A DNA stretch of 64,000 nt from Posidonia oceanica (taxonomy: Eukaryota > Streptophyta > Magnoliopsida > Alismatales > Posidoniaceae), in assembly GCA_037176725.1 (NCBI GenBank), contig JAZBRS010000059.1, forward strand, positions 9,287,001-9,351,000, in the 5' to 3' direction. The position numbers were made by a program, and so were the translations under genes. Positions 34,922 to 48,249 of the stretch are shown here, piece by piece. How positions within the stretch are numbered: position 1 is the first letter of the stretch; the number at the start of each line of letters is the position of its first letter. The notes beneath the pieces were generated by a model. That model had not been told where the DNA came from. It did not search any database and was given only the letters and a program-made list of their open reading frames with translations.

Positions 34922-37312
34922 TGTAACATCTATGATCCTTGCTTGTGCTTTCAGATTGTATGTCTAAAAGGCATGTGTTCTGGGCGAGGGTGGCAGGCAC
35001 GGTTTGGTCGCACGGTCCACCAGTGTGTTTTCCTGGTGCGATTTGCTCGCGCGTTTGTGTAGGTCAGAATGTGGTAAGTTGTAAGCCGAGGTTTTGGGAT
35101 TGGCTATCCCACTTGGTTTTGGGATGATAGTTGTGATGAATTCATAGATGATTGGAGTGGAGATCTTTAGTGTGATTGGTAGTTGATGATGTTAGCCCTA
35201 TCGGATTTTAATGGTAATTAGAAGGGTTATCTTGGAGGCATTTCGTAATGATTATTTAGTTCCTTGCATAAGTGGATCGTACGGGATTATGCAAGTGGTG
35301 CATGTTTGGTATTTTGTATTGGAGGTGGAGGACGTGTGTCGACACTTGCCTTATACTATGTAGTGGTTGTGCAAGTGTTGTTTTATGGTTATTATAAGAT
35401 GAGTATGGTGTTTTTACAGTATGTCACGCCTGCCCATTCGTAACTTTAGCTTGTGGCAATATATGAGAGGGGGTTGCATCTTTTATTCACACACACTCAC
35501 TCTCGTGGGAAAACAAAGAGAAGAAGAATCGAGAAGAGAGAGAGAGAGAGAGAGAGGACAGTGAGAGTTAGAAGAGGAAGAAGAAGAGAAGAGATCAGGA
35601 GGGAGAGATGGGGGAGAGCCAAGAGAGAGGGAGAGGCTGCAGCCGAGAGAAAGGGGAGACTTGCAGCTGAGAGGTGGAGCTGCTGCTACCATTGTTGTCG
35701 TGAGGACCGCCGCTGTCATCGAAGCATTACCGCTGTCGATCTTCTTCGCCCTGTTATCGGGTTTCGCAGAGGTGAGTTGGGTTCGGTTGGATTTTAGGTT
35801 TCTTCTTTTTTTCTCTCTGTGTGCGTGTTTGATTCTGTTTTCTCAGTGTTGTCGGGCTGACGTGTGGGCTTAGGGTAGTCCGGTCGTGCTTGTTGGAAAG
35901 CAGGAGCTACAGAATCCAAAGCTCTGGCGAGTTGGTTGTTGATGGTGAGGTTTGCTGTTTTGGATTCTTGGCTCGAATACGAGGTACATGCTTCACCGAT
36001 GATTTTTTAATTACAATCAGAGATGCAATAGTGTTGATGCATGATAGATCTTGCTATGGAGAAGATTTATAGTGCTTTTAGTTAGATTCACAAGCTTTTA
36101 CAGTAATTGAATGAATTGTGTGAGCTCTCGGATAGCATTGTTCACTATGTAGTATGGAGTGTTTTATTGATATCTTGAGTTCTAGATGTCGGAATCCAGA
36201 ATTTTCAATTGCACATGGTAGATAACTTCTTAAACTACATTTTTGTATATTATACAGATTTTCAATTGTGTCGATCTGTGTAGAAGGAAATCAATAGCTC
36301 ATTTCTCAAGGGTGCACTATTCACAGAGGTATGTGTGTGATTTGTTTTAATGATATCTTAAGATTTTAAAATCCTATTTTGGTGTTTTAGTAAGCATTGG
36401 AAAGATAATTTCGAGATCTTTCAAATGATGTATGGCATGGATTTTTACTATGACTTTTTGGACTTCGAATTATACAAAATCAATAGCAGATTTTGGGTGG
36501 ACTGTGGCGGTTTGTTTTGATATTAAATTGTATGTATATGTATGTTGTAGATTTAATGCCTTATGATTGGATTTTGAGCTATATAAATGTTGTAGCTTGT
36601 TGATTCTATCTTATGTATGATTCATAGAATTTATTGATAATTTACCTTACTTAAATAGAGGTTGTTGTGATGTTTTGTTGAGTTTACGGCGGTGTTGTTT
36701 AATGTGTGAACATGCTTCCTTCTTTTGTCGATATCTCGAGTTGTGGATATCAGATTCTTGTAATTTCTATTTCATGTGATACATAATTTAATTATCTTCA
36801 TTTTGATATATCATATGCCTCTTTTTGGTCTGTGTGGTGAATTTTATAGCCTGTTCTGAGAGGTAGTGTTTACTACCCTATTTTTGGTGCCTACGACGCG
36901 TGTTAGTGGCGCGAACCAATCGCGTGGGTCGGGGGCACGGTTGGCCAATGCGGTTTGGCCACATGGTTTCTGCAGCTCAGCAGATTGTAGTTGTATTTTT
37001 TGGTGTTTTCGTGGTGTTTTGTGGTAATTTTGAAATAATTTTCAAAATGATTTTTCAAAAAGGATTGAGAAAATATGCACAATATTTGTAAATGTTTTGG
37101 AAAAAGTTGTTCGTAGTTTTCAAGGAACCAGGAGAGTAGTAGAATTATATCCATGGATCAGAAATGATTGATACCTCTAGAGGATTATGTGTGAGTCTGA
37201 GGTTGAGGTTCTGTGGTTTTAGATGACCTAAAGGCTTTGGGTGAGGGTCAGTGAACTAAAAGACCAAGGATGAAGTCAGGGATCATGAGACTTAACAATC
37301 TAGCTAATGAAT
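34922..37312 (+). mobile_element. Gypsy LTR (chromovirus-like), left part
   Basis: It begins TGTAACATC after the tract TTTAATGGGGTAGG, preceded by GAAAATTTCGGAGGTAAAATTCC, the usual 3' junction of Tekay/Del-type elements. It has a GA-rich block at 35,510-35,660 and a transcript-like GC-rich part (35,660-35,960). The unit is interrupted at 37,313 by a copia solo LTR and at 38,821 by a gypsy solo LTR; its right end is not resolved (perhaps GGTCGTTACA at 42,524). Confidence 0.55.
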
Positions 37313-38433
37313 TATTGGTAAAATTACCTCATCTCGGTTTTGATGATAACAAAATATTTTGTGTTCTAACCATTCTTATTAGATTAAGAAAGCATTCTTA
37401 TAGATCTTGAAAATGAAGAAGGCGAAATGACTCATGGAGCTTCAATGAAAACTTGAAAACTTGTGTTCAACTCTAAATATGTAACTTTTGTAATATATTT
37501 GAGTTGTAACATGTCTTTTATAAAATCCCCAAGAATCATGAAAGAGTGACCTAGTTAACCCTAGAGTATCCTAGGTTAGAAGCATTTAGGTCCATGAGCA
37601 AGTGGTTCGAGAAAATTTGCAAAAAGCTTCAAAATCATGGAAATGGTGAAATGCAGAATTTTCATGCAAAACGGTATACCGAAATTTTACGGTCTACTGG
37701 ATCATAGATTTTCGGCATACCGAATTTTTACAGTCTACCGATTTGGTTGTATTTGCTATAACAATCTGAGCTAAAATGGCATACCGAAAAATTTCGGTCC
37801 ACCGTTTAACTAGCCGTTTGTGAACGTTGAAAGAGCCGTTAGAGACAAACTTTTACCCATGTTTTCTTATAAATAGAACCTTCGTTCATCACATAGACAC
37901 AACACATCATATATAGCTTCAAGCCACATCTTTTTTCATGTATTCCACTCTTATTTTGTGAGAAAGATTCCCAAAGTAAGAGAGATACATTCCCATCATT
38001 TCCACCTTGCCAAAAGAGTTTTAGGAGATATAAAAAAGTGTCAACAGAGTTGTAATCTTCAATTTTCTTGTGTGAGTTCTTCTCCGGGAGCGAGAAGGAT
38101 TACCGTGGTTTTTGTGGGAGCTTGGCGTGGTCTCATCAAGGTGTACGGCAAGATCTTAGGCCCGAAACAAGATCAAAGTTAAGGTAACTCTCGAGGGGAT
38201 TTCTCGGGGAGTGGACTAAGCCAGGGTGGCTGAACCACTGTAAAATTACTTATGTATATTTTCATTGCCTCTCATCCCCTTCTATGCATGTTTTAGTTTA
38301 AACATTCAAATCCATATCTCCATATTTCATTTACTTGCTAATTTGCTTAAAATAGTTAAAGAGAATTTTAAAATCTACACTTATCCTTTAAATCACTATT
38401 CACCCCCCTCTAGTGAAGTCTAGAATCCTAACA
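37313..38433 (+). mobile_element. Solo LTR, Ty1-copia (Sirevirus-like), copy 2
   Basis: Perfect 5 bp target duplication TGAAT at 37,308-37,312 and 38,434-38,438. It starts TATTGGTAAAATTACC and ends AGAATCCTAACA. It is colinear with the copy at 20,768 and slightly shorter (1,121 bp). It has inserted into the older gypsy LTR. Confidence 0.9.
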
Positions 38434-38438
38434 TGAAT

Positions 38439-38820
38439 GAGGGATGATTGATACCTCTAGAGGATCGAGAGCTACAGGAGTTGGTTGAGGGCTCAGGGAG
38501 TTGTGCTAGTGGGATCAGAAGCTGAAAAAATCCTCTAGGTAGTCGAGTGCAACAATTCCAAGGACACTGAGAGGGCAGACCCTGTGTGTGTTGTCCTTGT
38601 GTGGACATTTGAGGATTCATAAAGTACGAACCTGGGACGTGGAGCTCCTACATAGAGTGGCTTTGCCGGGGGGCGTGGCAATGCAGCGCGCCTTAGCGAC
38701 TATTTGTGGCTAGTGTTGGTCGCTTAGGCCCGAGTGACATGATAGGGTTTTTGGATTGTATGTATGAATATGGTTTATATGGATCTGTGATTGAGTTAAA
38801 CTTGATTTAACATATAGTAG
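38439..38820 (+). mobile_element. Gypsy LTR continuation between two insertions
   Basis: The motif GATTGATACCTCTAGAGGAT occurs both at about 37,167 (left of copy 2) and at 38,447, and the CTTAGGC.CGAGTGACA block near 38,725 recurs at 43,390. This is part of the same repeat family as 34,922-37,312 and 42,900-43,420. No gene. Confidence 0.5.
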
Positions 38821-41663
38821 TGTAACGACCCGAGTCGCTACCCACAAAAACCAAAAGTCCAACAAATTTAAAACTTAATTAAATATTACAATTACAATAA
38901 ATCACTGGACTAAACAACAAATATCTATGCCAGGAATCTGCAGTGGACAGCTACGTGACTTCCACTATATGCATTAGAACACCGAACCGGCTATTCATCT
39001 GCACCTGTAACTGAAAACCACATAAAGCATACGTGAGTGACATAGAAATCGTCACCCAGCACACACCTCGCAAAAATCACGCGAGAAACCGGCATAAAAC
39101 CTCAAATACGGTACAACCGGTAAAAACTCCAAATCCGGGTCCACAACAAGCAATATAAATAATAAAACACCCATCCCAAAGTCCACAAGCTAAAACCGGG
39201 GAAGACAGGCGTTTACAAAATATTTCACAAACCACGGCCCACCGGTCCAAAAGCTCAGAACCACTCAAAACCCTCCAACCCTTCAGGCTGGGAAAGCACT
39301 CGACCCACTGGCTAAAACAAGGCGGAAATACCTCGTAAAACTAAAGGTCAATCAATATAGCGGTCCACCGGTCAAAAGCTCAAAACCAAAGCCACACGCC
39401 ATAACTAGGCGGGAAAACATCTGACCCAATACGGCACAAAACTCAAACCACAATATCACGTCATACACAGGCGGAAAGCAACTGGCCCAAAATGGCCCAA
39501 ACAACAGCAAAACCCACAAAGCCCAAACTCAGATAAAGCTCAAGGCCTAATACAGCCAGCAACAACCAAAACACAGCCCCACGGGCACAAAACCACAATT
39601 GATCGTGTTGCCTGGCTTCAAGCAACCGACCTGGCCTCCAGCAGTAGCCAGGGACTCACCCCTGCAGCTCACTGCACTGCCACGGACACCCGTCCTGTGG
39701 AGGAGCGTGTCCGTCCCGGCATTTCGTCACTAGATACGCCTAAAAGTGATCCCCACCTAGGAAATCTACTCACTCCAACTAGGCAAGTTGTCCTCGTTCA
39801 GGACAAACCACAGGGCACGCCTAATATACGGTGACCTCAACTCAGTGCTCCAAACCACTAGAGGCTCCAACCCCTAGGCTCAGGCAGCACCAGTGCTCCA
39901 AACTACTAGAGGCTCCAACCCATAGGCTCAGCCAGCACCCAAAACTAGGCGAGGCCCGGTGCCCGTAACAACTAGAGTATCACGCCCAGCTACGCAGGAG
40001 TATCATACCTCCCGAGTCTGCTGCTATGATACCGTTAGGTACGGTCGGCACCCTGACTCCCCAAATCTCAACCCAGGCGAAGTGTGCGACACACTAGGAA
40101 CGTCGTCGCTTCCCCGGGTCCAGCCAACAAAACTCCTAGGTTTTCGGCCACGAAAAACCTCGGAAAAACCATTTGCAAACCATTCATGTTTATCCTCAGA
40201 AATATCTTTGAAAACATTTTTTAAATCCCTAGGCTAAAGCACCATAAGCCCCAAAACCAACCGAGGAAACAACATTGGAAAACAAGGCTGGGAGAGCATC
40301 CCAGACCAAAATCGACAGACCGGTACTCCAACCGGTAGACCGAAAATCCCTGTTTCGGTGGAACTAAATCCACCGGTCGACCGGTCCGCACAGTGATCGA
40401 CAGGCCGATATCACACCAGTCATACCGAAAATCGCTGCTTCAGTGGAACTAAATCTACCGGTCAGATCGATCAATATCGGTCAATCGAAATCAGATTTTG
40501 GTCTAAATTTGACAGAAAAATGTGACACCGCTATGAACCGGTGTACCGATTTCTCCCAGAAATCGGCAGACCGACCAAAAAGGTCGTGTCGAACCTGGAC
40601 AGGGCAGAAAACTTATAAAACCGACTTAAAACCCAAAACACCCGAATCAAACTCTAAAACTAGCATGCCATATACCGGAATCTCCGGAATTCAACAAAGA
40701 ATGCAACCATACACTCAATATGGCGTTCCGAGGCTCGCAACTTACAAAAACATCAGAAAACCAATATTCAAGCCATTTTCTATCAAGAACCTCAAAAACT
40801 ATCAAACCCATTCCAAAATCAAGCATGCAACACGTGGAAGCGAGCACATCTGCTCAAGCAATCCAAGCATATCACATTTGCCTCAATTCGATGCCCAAAA
40901 CACCGGAATTCACCGAAAAACCACAATTAGGCAATTAAGCCGCTCGGGCCATATATTCGGCCAAAACTACATAAAATCTCTAAAAATCACCAAACCTCTA
41001 CCATAACATATAAACATGGCAAGGCACAGAATTAAATCATATTCAAGCCGTTTGAGAGCATACAAACTCATCAAACAGCGGAAAACCACATTCAAGTAAT
41101 AAACCAACTCAAGCCAAATAAATTCGACTAAATACATATAAATTCCTAAAAATCCTCAAAATCACTATCATGGCATTTAAACATGGTAAGGGACACATGC
41201 ATAGCATTTGGTAAACATTTATCCTACTATGGTGAGGCGTGTACTTTGGGACAAAAGGACAACCTCTATCCTTCGGCGATCCACATGCACTCCGAGCTCC
41301 ATGCGCCGCTCTTGGGCTCGCCGCTCCACCAAGACGACGACAGGAGCTCGCCGCACCATCGCCGGCCGCCACCGCACGTCGGCCACCACCACAGCCACCA
41401 CACGGAGGAGAGGAAGATGAAGATGAAGAGGAGGGAGAGGGAGGGAAGGAGGGAGAGAGAGGAAGGAGGAGGAGACGGATGGGGAGAGGGGGAGGAGAGG
41501 GCTGCGCTGGCCGTGGTTAGGGCACGGGCGCGGGCGAGAGGGAGGAGGAGCGGGCACAAGGGGGTGGGGGGGAGAGATGTGCGCGTGAGGGGAAGGGGGA
41601 GACACGCGCGGGGTGAGGGGAAAAAGAGGAGGGGGAGGACACGTGAGGGACAGGGTGGGAAGA

Positions 41664-41695
<32 letters not shown>

Positions 41696-41928
41696 AGGAA
41701 GGGAAAGAGAGGGAGAGAAAGAGAGAGGAGCCTGGGACTAGACCACAATCTATCCCACCAACTACCACAAGTGGGATTCCACAACAAAATACTGTGGAGA
41801 CCCACACAAACCACATATGGGGTCCACAACAACTCAAGTGGGGTCCGTAAGGCCAGTAACACCCGACCACAGCGAAGGAATTCATTAAAAAGCATAATTA
41901 AAAGGAAAATGAATTCCCAAGTGTTACA
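38821..41928 (+). mobile_element. Solo LTR A, Ty3-gypsy type, 3,108 bp
   Basis: Perfect 5 bp target duplication AGTAG at 38,816-38,820 and 41,929-41,933. Starts TGTAACGACCCGAGTCGC and ends AAGTGTTACA, canonical TG..CA. No pol sequence lies inside. A GC- and GA-rich block (41,400-41,735, with a (GA)n run at 41,668-41,690) lies near the right end. The long open frames inside (up to 329 codons, both strands) are composition artefacts of this block and are not proteins. TGTAACGACC starts are typical of long LTRs of plant Tekay/Del chromoviruses. Confidence 0.95.
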
Positions 41929-41933
41929 AGTAG

Positions 41934-43992
41934 TCATTTCAAGTATGTATAAAGAGATTTCAAATATGTATATGCTTTTGGTTTGGAAAAGAAAAAATGG
42001 TTTTGAAAAGCATATTTCAATATTTATGCTTGTTACCAATAACAGATTGCCTTGTAGCAGTTTTGAGGCATTAAGACAAATGCAGGTTCTTTGTGGTGTT
42101 GGTTTCTTGGTAATGGTATTTGAGATGCCCATTTTAGTTGTGTTGGATTGGTGGGCAAATCTCAAGATTTGAGAGATTTGGGCTTTTTGTTTTGAGATGG
42201 TTTCCACCAAGGTACACCACAAACCGCCACAACCTAGGACACACCCTCAAGACCTCTACTAGGGTCCACACAACACTTCATTCTCAAAACACCAAAGAAC
42301 TACATCCAAAACTAAGCTGTGACGCCAGAACCACTTAAACGCAGCTTAAGTTTTGGACCCTGAATACTGAATTTTCTGTGCCGGCTATACACGCTGGAAA
42401 GACACGATAGAGATACGCACCAGTAATACGTGTTAGCGAAACGTAATAGCAATCTGCGTAAGAAATACGCGGCTGACCCAGAAATCCAGATTAAATATCT
42501 AGCCTAAAGATCTAGGTCGTTACAACATTGTTCTAGATTTATTTATGTTAAATATAGTATTCTATATTATGTGCTTGGATTTAGATTCAATTGTGATATT
42601 TAATTTAAAAAAAAAGGTTAGGTTAGGAGTGACGAACGGGATCGTTATACTGGTCCTCATTTTGTTGGTATATCAACTGTTTCCTTTAGCATGCATTGAT
42701 ATATGAATGATTGAAAAAGTTAATGCTTTGCATGTAAATGAATATACATTTATATAAAAACTGTTATTGGTTTTGGTGTAATATTCCTTGTGAATGATTT
42801 TATGTAGATTGAGGTTTTTCTAGTTTTGAAGGAATTCTGCTATATTTAAAAAGATTTCTTCTGGTACTGGAATAAGATTTTAAATGAGTCCCTTTCCACT
42901 GATTTCTGTTTGTGGGCACTAAGAGGCTGAGGAGGTTGAGATCTGTGGACTAATAGGATTGAGGCTGAGGTCCGGGAACTAAGAGTACCGAAGGATCGTA
43001 CTGACGAACCAGGGACGTTTGAGACCTCTGAAGGATCACATGCAAGACCTAGGTTGAGGTTCTAAGTTGAGTGTCGGCAGAGTCAGGGGTGAGAGTCCTT
43101 GGGTGGCCTCGGCTTAAAGACTTGTGTACTTGCAGGGTAAGGGGTTTAGATATTCCCTAGGTGGCCCGGATACTGAGGACACAGATAGTGTGTGTATGTG
43201 AGTATTGGCCAAAGTGTGATATGTACGTGCCCTGCTTCTAGTGAAGTCCCTACAGAGTGGACAGTTCTAGAGAGTTCTTCACATAGAGAAGAGGGATCTA
43301 GGACGAATGGGCTCCTTCATAGGACGGCTCATCTGTGGCAGTACAGTGTGCTTCGGTGATTACTTGTGGCCGGTGTCGGTTGCTTAGGCTCGAGTGACAC
43401 GGCACGCGCGCGTGTATGTGTGTGTGTTGTTATTGTGTTCTTTATGCGATATAATGCATTCAGGCACTGTTTGCTGTTTGATACGCACATTGAGTATGCA
43501 GAGTCAAATCATGCTTTTAGTATCGCTTAGAGAGAATTGAGTGCTCTGTTCTGTGTCGAGTTTTCAACAGATTTATAGAGTTTTTTGGATGCATGCTTTT
43601 ATGATAAGATGCATTATGCTTTCTACGTTTCGATCATTGTAGCTTCGATATTTGAGAATAACAATGGAACTAATTTTGTGGACTGAGTAGAGTAGCTTGA
43701 GATGTATATTTTTGACTTTTACGTGCATGAACTTAGATGGTTTTGGTATTTGTGCCTTGTTACCTGGATTGGGTGTTTGGGGCAAAATGCAAACAGAAGA
43801 TTTGCAGTCCATCTGGCGCATTGTCCTCGTGCATTGGAGGCGCGTCAATTGTGCGCGTTTTTGACAGATTTATGATTACGTTGAGATTTCAGTGGATTTA
43901 ATATTAATTTTCCGATGCATATCTTTGTAACTCGTATGCATCATGATTTCTGAGATTTTTAGTTGATTTTCTAGGACATCAATATTGGGATG
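41934..43992 (+). repeat. Retroelement debris between solo LTRs A and C
   Basis: No coding sequence. 42,321-42,524 begins TGTGACG and ends CGTTACA like a very short or deleted LTR, but no target duplication flanks it. 42,890-43,420 resembles 37,170-37,260 and 38,440-38,760 (GAGGTT..GTGG, CTTAGGCTCGAGTGACA). A (GT/GC)n-like run lies at 43,405-43,430. Confidence 0.45.
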
Positions 43993-46568
43993 TGTATTGT
44001 GGATGGGTGTTACTGGCCTTGTGGGTCCCACTGGTGGTTTGTTGGTGGGACCAGATTGTGGTTTGGTCCCTGGCTCTATCTTTATCTGCTCTTTGGTCCC
44101 TATCTTCTATTTTCTTGATTTACTAATTCCTGGAGGTGTGTTGTGCAATTTACCAAGCATATCACTATGCGTGGGACCGCTTGGCACTGTTGAAGCAATA
44201 CGTTGCAGCACGAATCGTGCTGGTGGTGGTGGCTTCGCGTACTCATGTGGCTGCTGGTTGGTGAGGAAACCAGATCCACGCCTTGCGGGGGGAAAAGCAG
44301 ATGCCCATGGTTCTGCACTTGCTGCGGCTGCGTTATAATTTGCTTGGCCCTGTTCGTTCTCCCCGCACAAACACATACTTCCTCCTCCTTCATTTCTCTC
44401 TCCCTCCCTCCACTCAGACTCACTCTCCCGTCTCTCTCTCTCTCTCTCTCCTTCCACTCACTCCTCTCCCTCTCCCACTCGTCCCCTCCACTCCTCCTCT
44501 CCCCATCTCCCTCGTTTCCCGCTCTCTCTGTCTCTCGCCCGTGCCCTAACCTCTCTGGGCAGGCGGTGGCTTTTTTCTCCTCTCCCCGATTATCCTTCTC
44601 CTCCTCCTCCCTTCCTCTACCTCCATCTCCTCCCTCCCTTCTCCACCTTCCCCAAGCTCCTCCTCCTCCCCCTTTCTCCCCTGTTGGCTGCATGTGGGCG
44701 ATCGCCGACCTTCCTCCTCCTTGGATCATGCATCTGTGGCGAGCTCCGGACTTCCTCCTGGTAGCGTGGCGAGCTCGAGAATGGCCGTGGGGAACCTGGT
44801 GCGACAGCGGATCGCCGATGGTGCGCAGAGGTCGCCAGAGAGATTGTGGATGCCCCTGTCTCATAAGGTGCACATCTCGCACTTTGCTTCTAAAATGGCT
44901 TTAAAATGTTATGATTGTGTTCCTTGCCATGTTTTGATTTCCATAGAAGTGTTTTGGTGATTTTTGGTGGATTATGCGAGTTTTAATTGAATATATTCGG
45001 TTTCGGTTAGTAAATGAATGCCTTGTAGTTTTCCTGTGTTCTTGTGAGCTATGTGCCTCAGAATGCCATGTTTTTTGTGTGGATGGATTCTTTCTTTCTT
45101 TCCGAACATTTCGATATATTGTATGCGATTTTTGGTTGAATGTAGGAAATAATGGGAGTTTTGGAAATGGCAGGTTTTGCTTGGCTGTGTTCTGATTCGG
45201 TGTGCCGAAATCCTCCAGCATGCCAAGGCAGGGGACAGTTCGGCAGACCAAAACATTTCGGTCTACCGAATCAGGGCCTGGAGCTAGTCTCAGGCTCCTG
45301 GTTCGGTCGATCGGAAACTTCTGATATGCCGAAGCGGGACTTGGGAGCGTCTTGAGCCTCTAATCCGGTCGACCGAAGAAATTCGGTCTGCCAAACCAGT
45401 GCCTGGGACTATCCCAGGCCTATTTTTAATGGGTTTTAATTATTGATTAATTAACAGTTAATTATGTTTTAGCCTATGATTATCTTGTGGCATGATAAAT
45501 GTTTTCAAAGATGGTTTTTGAGAAAAATATGGACGCGTTTTCAAAGGTTTTGCCGAGATTTTTGTTGGGGGTTGAAACCTGGGAGTTGTGTGGCCTAGAC
45601 CCGGGGATGCGACAACGTCCCTAATGTGTCGCACACTTCGCCTGGGTGGAGGTTCGGGGGTCGGGGTGTTGTATGTACCTAGCACTATCGTAACAGCAGA
45701 CTCGGGAGGTATGATACTCCTGCATAGCTGGGCGTGATACCCTAGTCGTTATAGACACCGGAACTCGCCTTTGTGGTGTTGATGACCACGTGGGTGGTTC
45801 GAAGCATATTGTTTGCGGGCGTCGATGTGGCATGCCCTGTGGTTCTGTTCGGATTGAGGACAGCTCGCCTAGGTGGGGTGAGTAGCTTTCCTAGGTGGGG
45901 ATTGCTTTTGAGACTCCTTCTAGTGAGAGGACGCCGTGACGGACACGCTCCTCTACAGGACGGATGTCCGTGGCAGTGCAGTGTGCTTCAGTTGCTACTT
46001 GAGGCCAGGTTGGTTGCTTGGCACTAGGCAGCACGACTTGTTGTGGCTCTTGTGTCCATGGGACTTGTGTTTTGATAGTTCTGGCTGTATTGGGCCGAGA
46101 GTTTCTCATACTTTTGCAGTATTGTGGTTTTATTGAGTTTTGGCCGGTGGGCCTGAATTTTGATTATTGAGCATTGTAATACATTTGGTTTTCCCTGCTT
46201 TAGCTTATGGGCTTTGGGAAAGATGTTTTATTATTATAAAATGTTGAAACTGGTTTGGTTTTGGTGATTTGACCAGTTTATTCCATATTGCGGTTTTATT
46301 CTGGCTTTGTCGTGGTTTTTGTGAGGTGTATGCTGGGTGACAATTACTGGTCACTCACGTGTTTTATTGTTAGTTTTAGTTGCAGGTGCAGATGATTAGT
46401 TGATGTTGGTTCATAGTGCATATAGTCGGAGTCACATAGCTGTCCACTGCAGATTCTTGGCATAGATATAGTTGTAATAGCCTGTTATATTTGTAAATGT
46501 AACAATTACTTTATGTTTAAATTTATTTAGGCTATTGGAATTTGTTTGTGGCGACTTGGGTCGTCACA
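43993..46568 (-). mobile_element. Solo LTR C, same family as A and B, inverted
   Basis: Perfect 5 bp target duplication GGATG at 43,988-43,992 and 46,569-46,573. In the minus direction it begins TGTGACGACCCAAGTCGC and ends ACAATACA. It is shorter (2,576 bp) through deletions, including near its 3' end. It shares the A/B order: tRNA-like GC blocks, the palindrome cluster (45,196-45,400) and the pyrimidine-rich block (44,390-44,670) with a (CT)n run. The 260- and 233-codon frames inside are artefacts of low complexity. Confidence 0.93.
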
Positions 46569-46573
46569 GGATG

Positions 46574-48048
46574 CTAGTGTAATTTCGAGTTGTGGATTTT
46601 TAGTTGGTTTTCTTGTAGATTTTTGAGTCTTATGTGGTGGTACACGTACAGTTGGTTTGGTGTATCACGTCTTTCTGTAGTTTTGACCTTCGACATCAAT
46701 GTTGTAATGTTAGCCTTAGATTTGTGGATTTTCGCGTGTTGGGGTAGCGCGTCATGCCTTTGCATTCCACTAGCGCGTTTTTTTTTCTTCTGGTGTTGCT
46801 TTAAGTCTTGTGTTCTTCGTGGGTGGGTGTTAGGTGACTTTTTTAGTAGCCACTTATGTGTTTTTTGTTTTGTATTTGTAGGTGTAGATTAGAAGATGGA
46901 TTTCTTACTAGTACATATAAAGTAAGAGAAGTCATTCAATTATACATTGAGAGTTTTAGGTAGATGTTCTTTCTTGATGGTATTATTACTATTTTGGAGT
47001 TGATTAGATAAATTTTTTTTTTAAAAGAAAAACAAAAGATTATGTGATTTATCAGGTGTGTGACGACCAAGGTCGTTGCAATAGAATTTTTATTTAAGTC
47101 ATATTTTTCTAGTACAATTTGTAGAAGCTTTATCCGATTCTTCAATTTAAATAAAACTTTAAGTTAGTGTAGATAGATATTTTTTTATTTTTTATTTTTG
47201 AAAATTGTCTTTCTCTATAGGTTGATATTATTTCATGTCTGCAGTGCCCAGATGGTCTCTATAGATAAGTTTTTTATTTAATTTGCCCTTTTCCGGTTTA
47301 ATTAGTAGACGTGTTTTATGTGATTCTTCGGTCTAAATAAAACCATGAACTAGTGTAGTTACATCGTCTATAGGAATTTTTTGAATTTTTTTTCCTATTA
47401 GATGGTCGTATGATGCACCATTTTTTTCAAAAAAAAAGGTCATAATGGTCAACTACTAGCAAACGGGCTTTCATCCCAACATAGTCACTGCAATACCTCT
47501 AAATACTCGTCACCAATCCAACGAGAAGGACGCCTTTGCATGATCAGCAGGGACAAAAAATCCTGTCTAGATACGAAACGATCCCCCCGCCCTGCAGCAA
47601 AAAAAGGTTGGCATGCATGCACACAGCTGTCCATGTACGTGCAATAAATGGTGTCGTTCTCGTTCTCCGGTACTGCCACTGAGATCACAGACCTCAGACG
47701 AGGAGGGGGGAGGCCTGGGAGGTCACTGTGGATTGCTGCTGCCCACATATACGGAGGAAAAGGGTGCATACCTAGAGATAGATCCGGTGTACGCGAAGAG
47801 GTCGGCCATTGATGGCCGTCACGGGACATGCATATGCATGGGTCGTTGGGGTCGTTTTCTGGGGGATTAATTATTGCAGTCGGTTATGTAATTCATGTGG
47901 GGGTTGCCAGTGGACGTTGGACCGTGTCCAGCAGGAGGAACGTGATGATTAATGCGTATGGTTGATTTCGTCGCCCTTGGAGATTATTGACATTTGATGT
48001 GCATGCATGTGGTAGGTAGACAGTGCAACTTGTGTTGGGCTGGTTCTG
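46574..48048. other. Repeat debris and intergenic DNA
   Basis: To about 47,140 the sequence is T/G-rich retroelement debris; a TGTGACGACC..GGTCGTTGCA inverted motif lies at 47,058-47,082. 47,480-48,000 is unique-looking with higher GC; the 114-codon minus frame at 47,485-47,829 has no domain I recognise. Confidence 0.4.
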
Positions 48049-48249
48049 GGGTTCCGTTTGTGTATAAAGGAATTGTAAAATGGCAAACTGATCATTTATC
48101 CAAGTAAACGTAACATGTCTTTAATTTTACAATGATAATAGATGTAATGAAATCATATAATCAACGAAATCACATAAAATTAGTGATATTAATCTGTATC
48201 TGATCAGTTTTTTTTATTCTTGAAATAATCCCACACATCTGTAAATCTC

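Noticed and set aside
40311..40600. CRISPR-like array from regularly repeated CGGT..ACCG blocks
   Set aside because: The spacing is irregular, repeats are short palindromes, and the context is a plant LTR; no cas-like gene is possible here.
41183..42222. Overlapping long open frames (329 codons plus, 318 codons minus) at the right end of LTR A
   Set aside because: They lie inside a GA/CT-rich low-complexity part of a solo LTR, overlap on both strands, cross the LTR border, and translate to R/E/G or S/P/L runs without domains.
44100..44904. 260-codon minus and 233-codon plus frames
   Set aside because: Same low-complexity block in LTR C; both strands open, no homologous frame conserved in A and B.
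47485..47829. 114-codon minus frame
   Set aside because: No domain, no homologue recognised, no splice or context support; left as intergenic.
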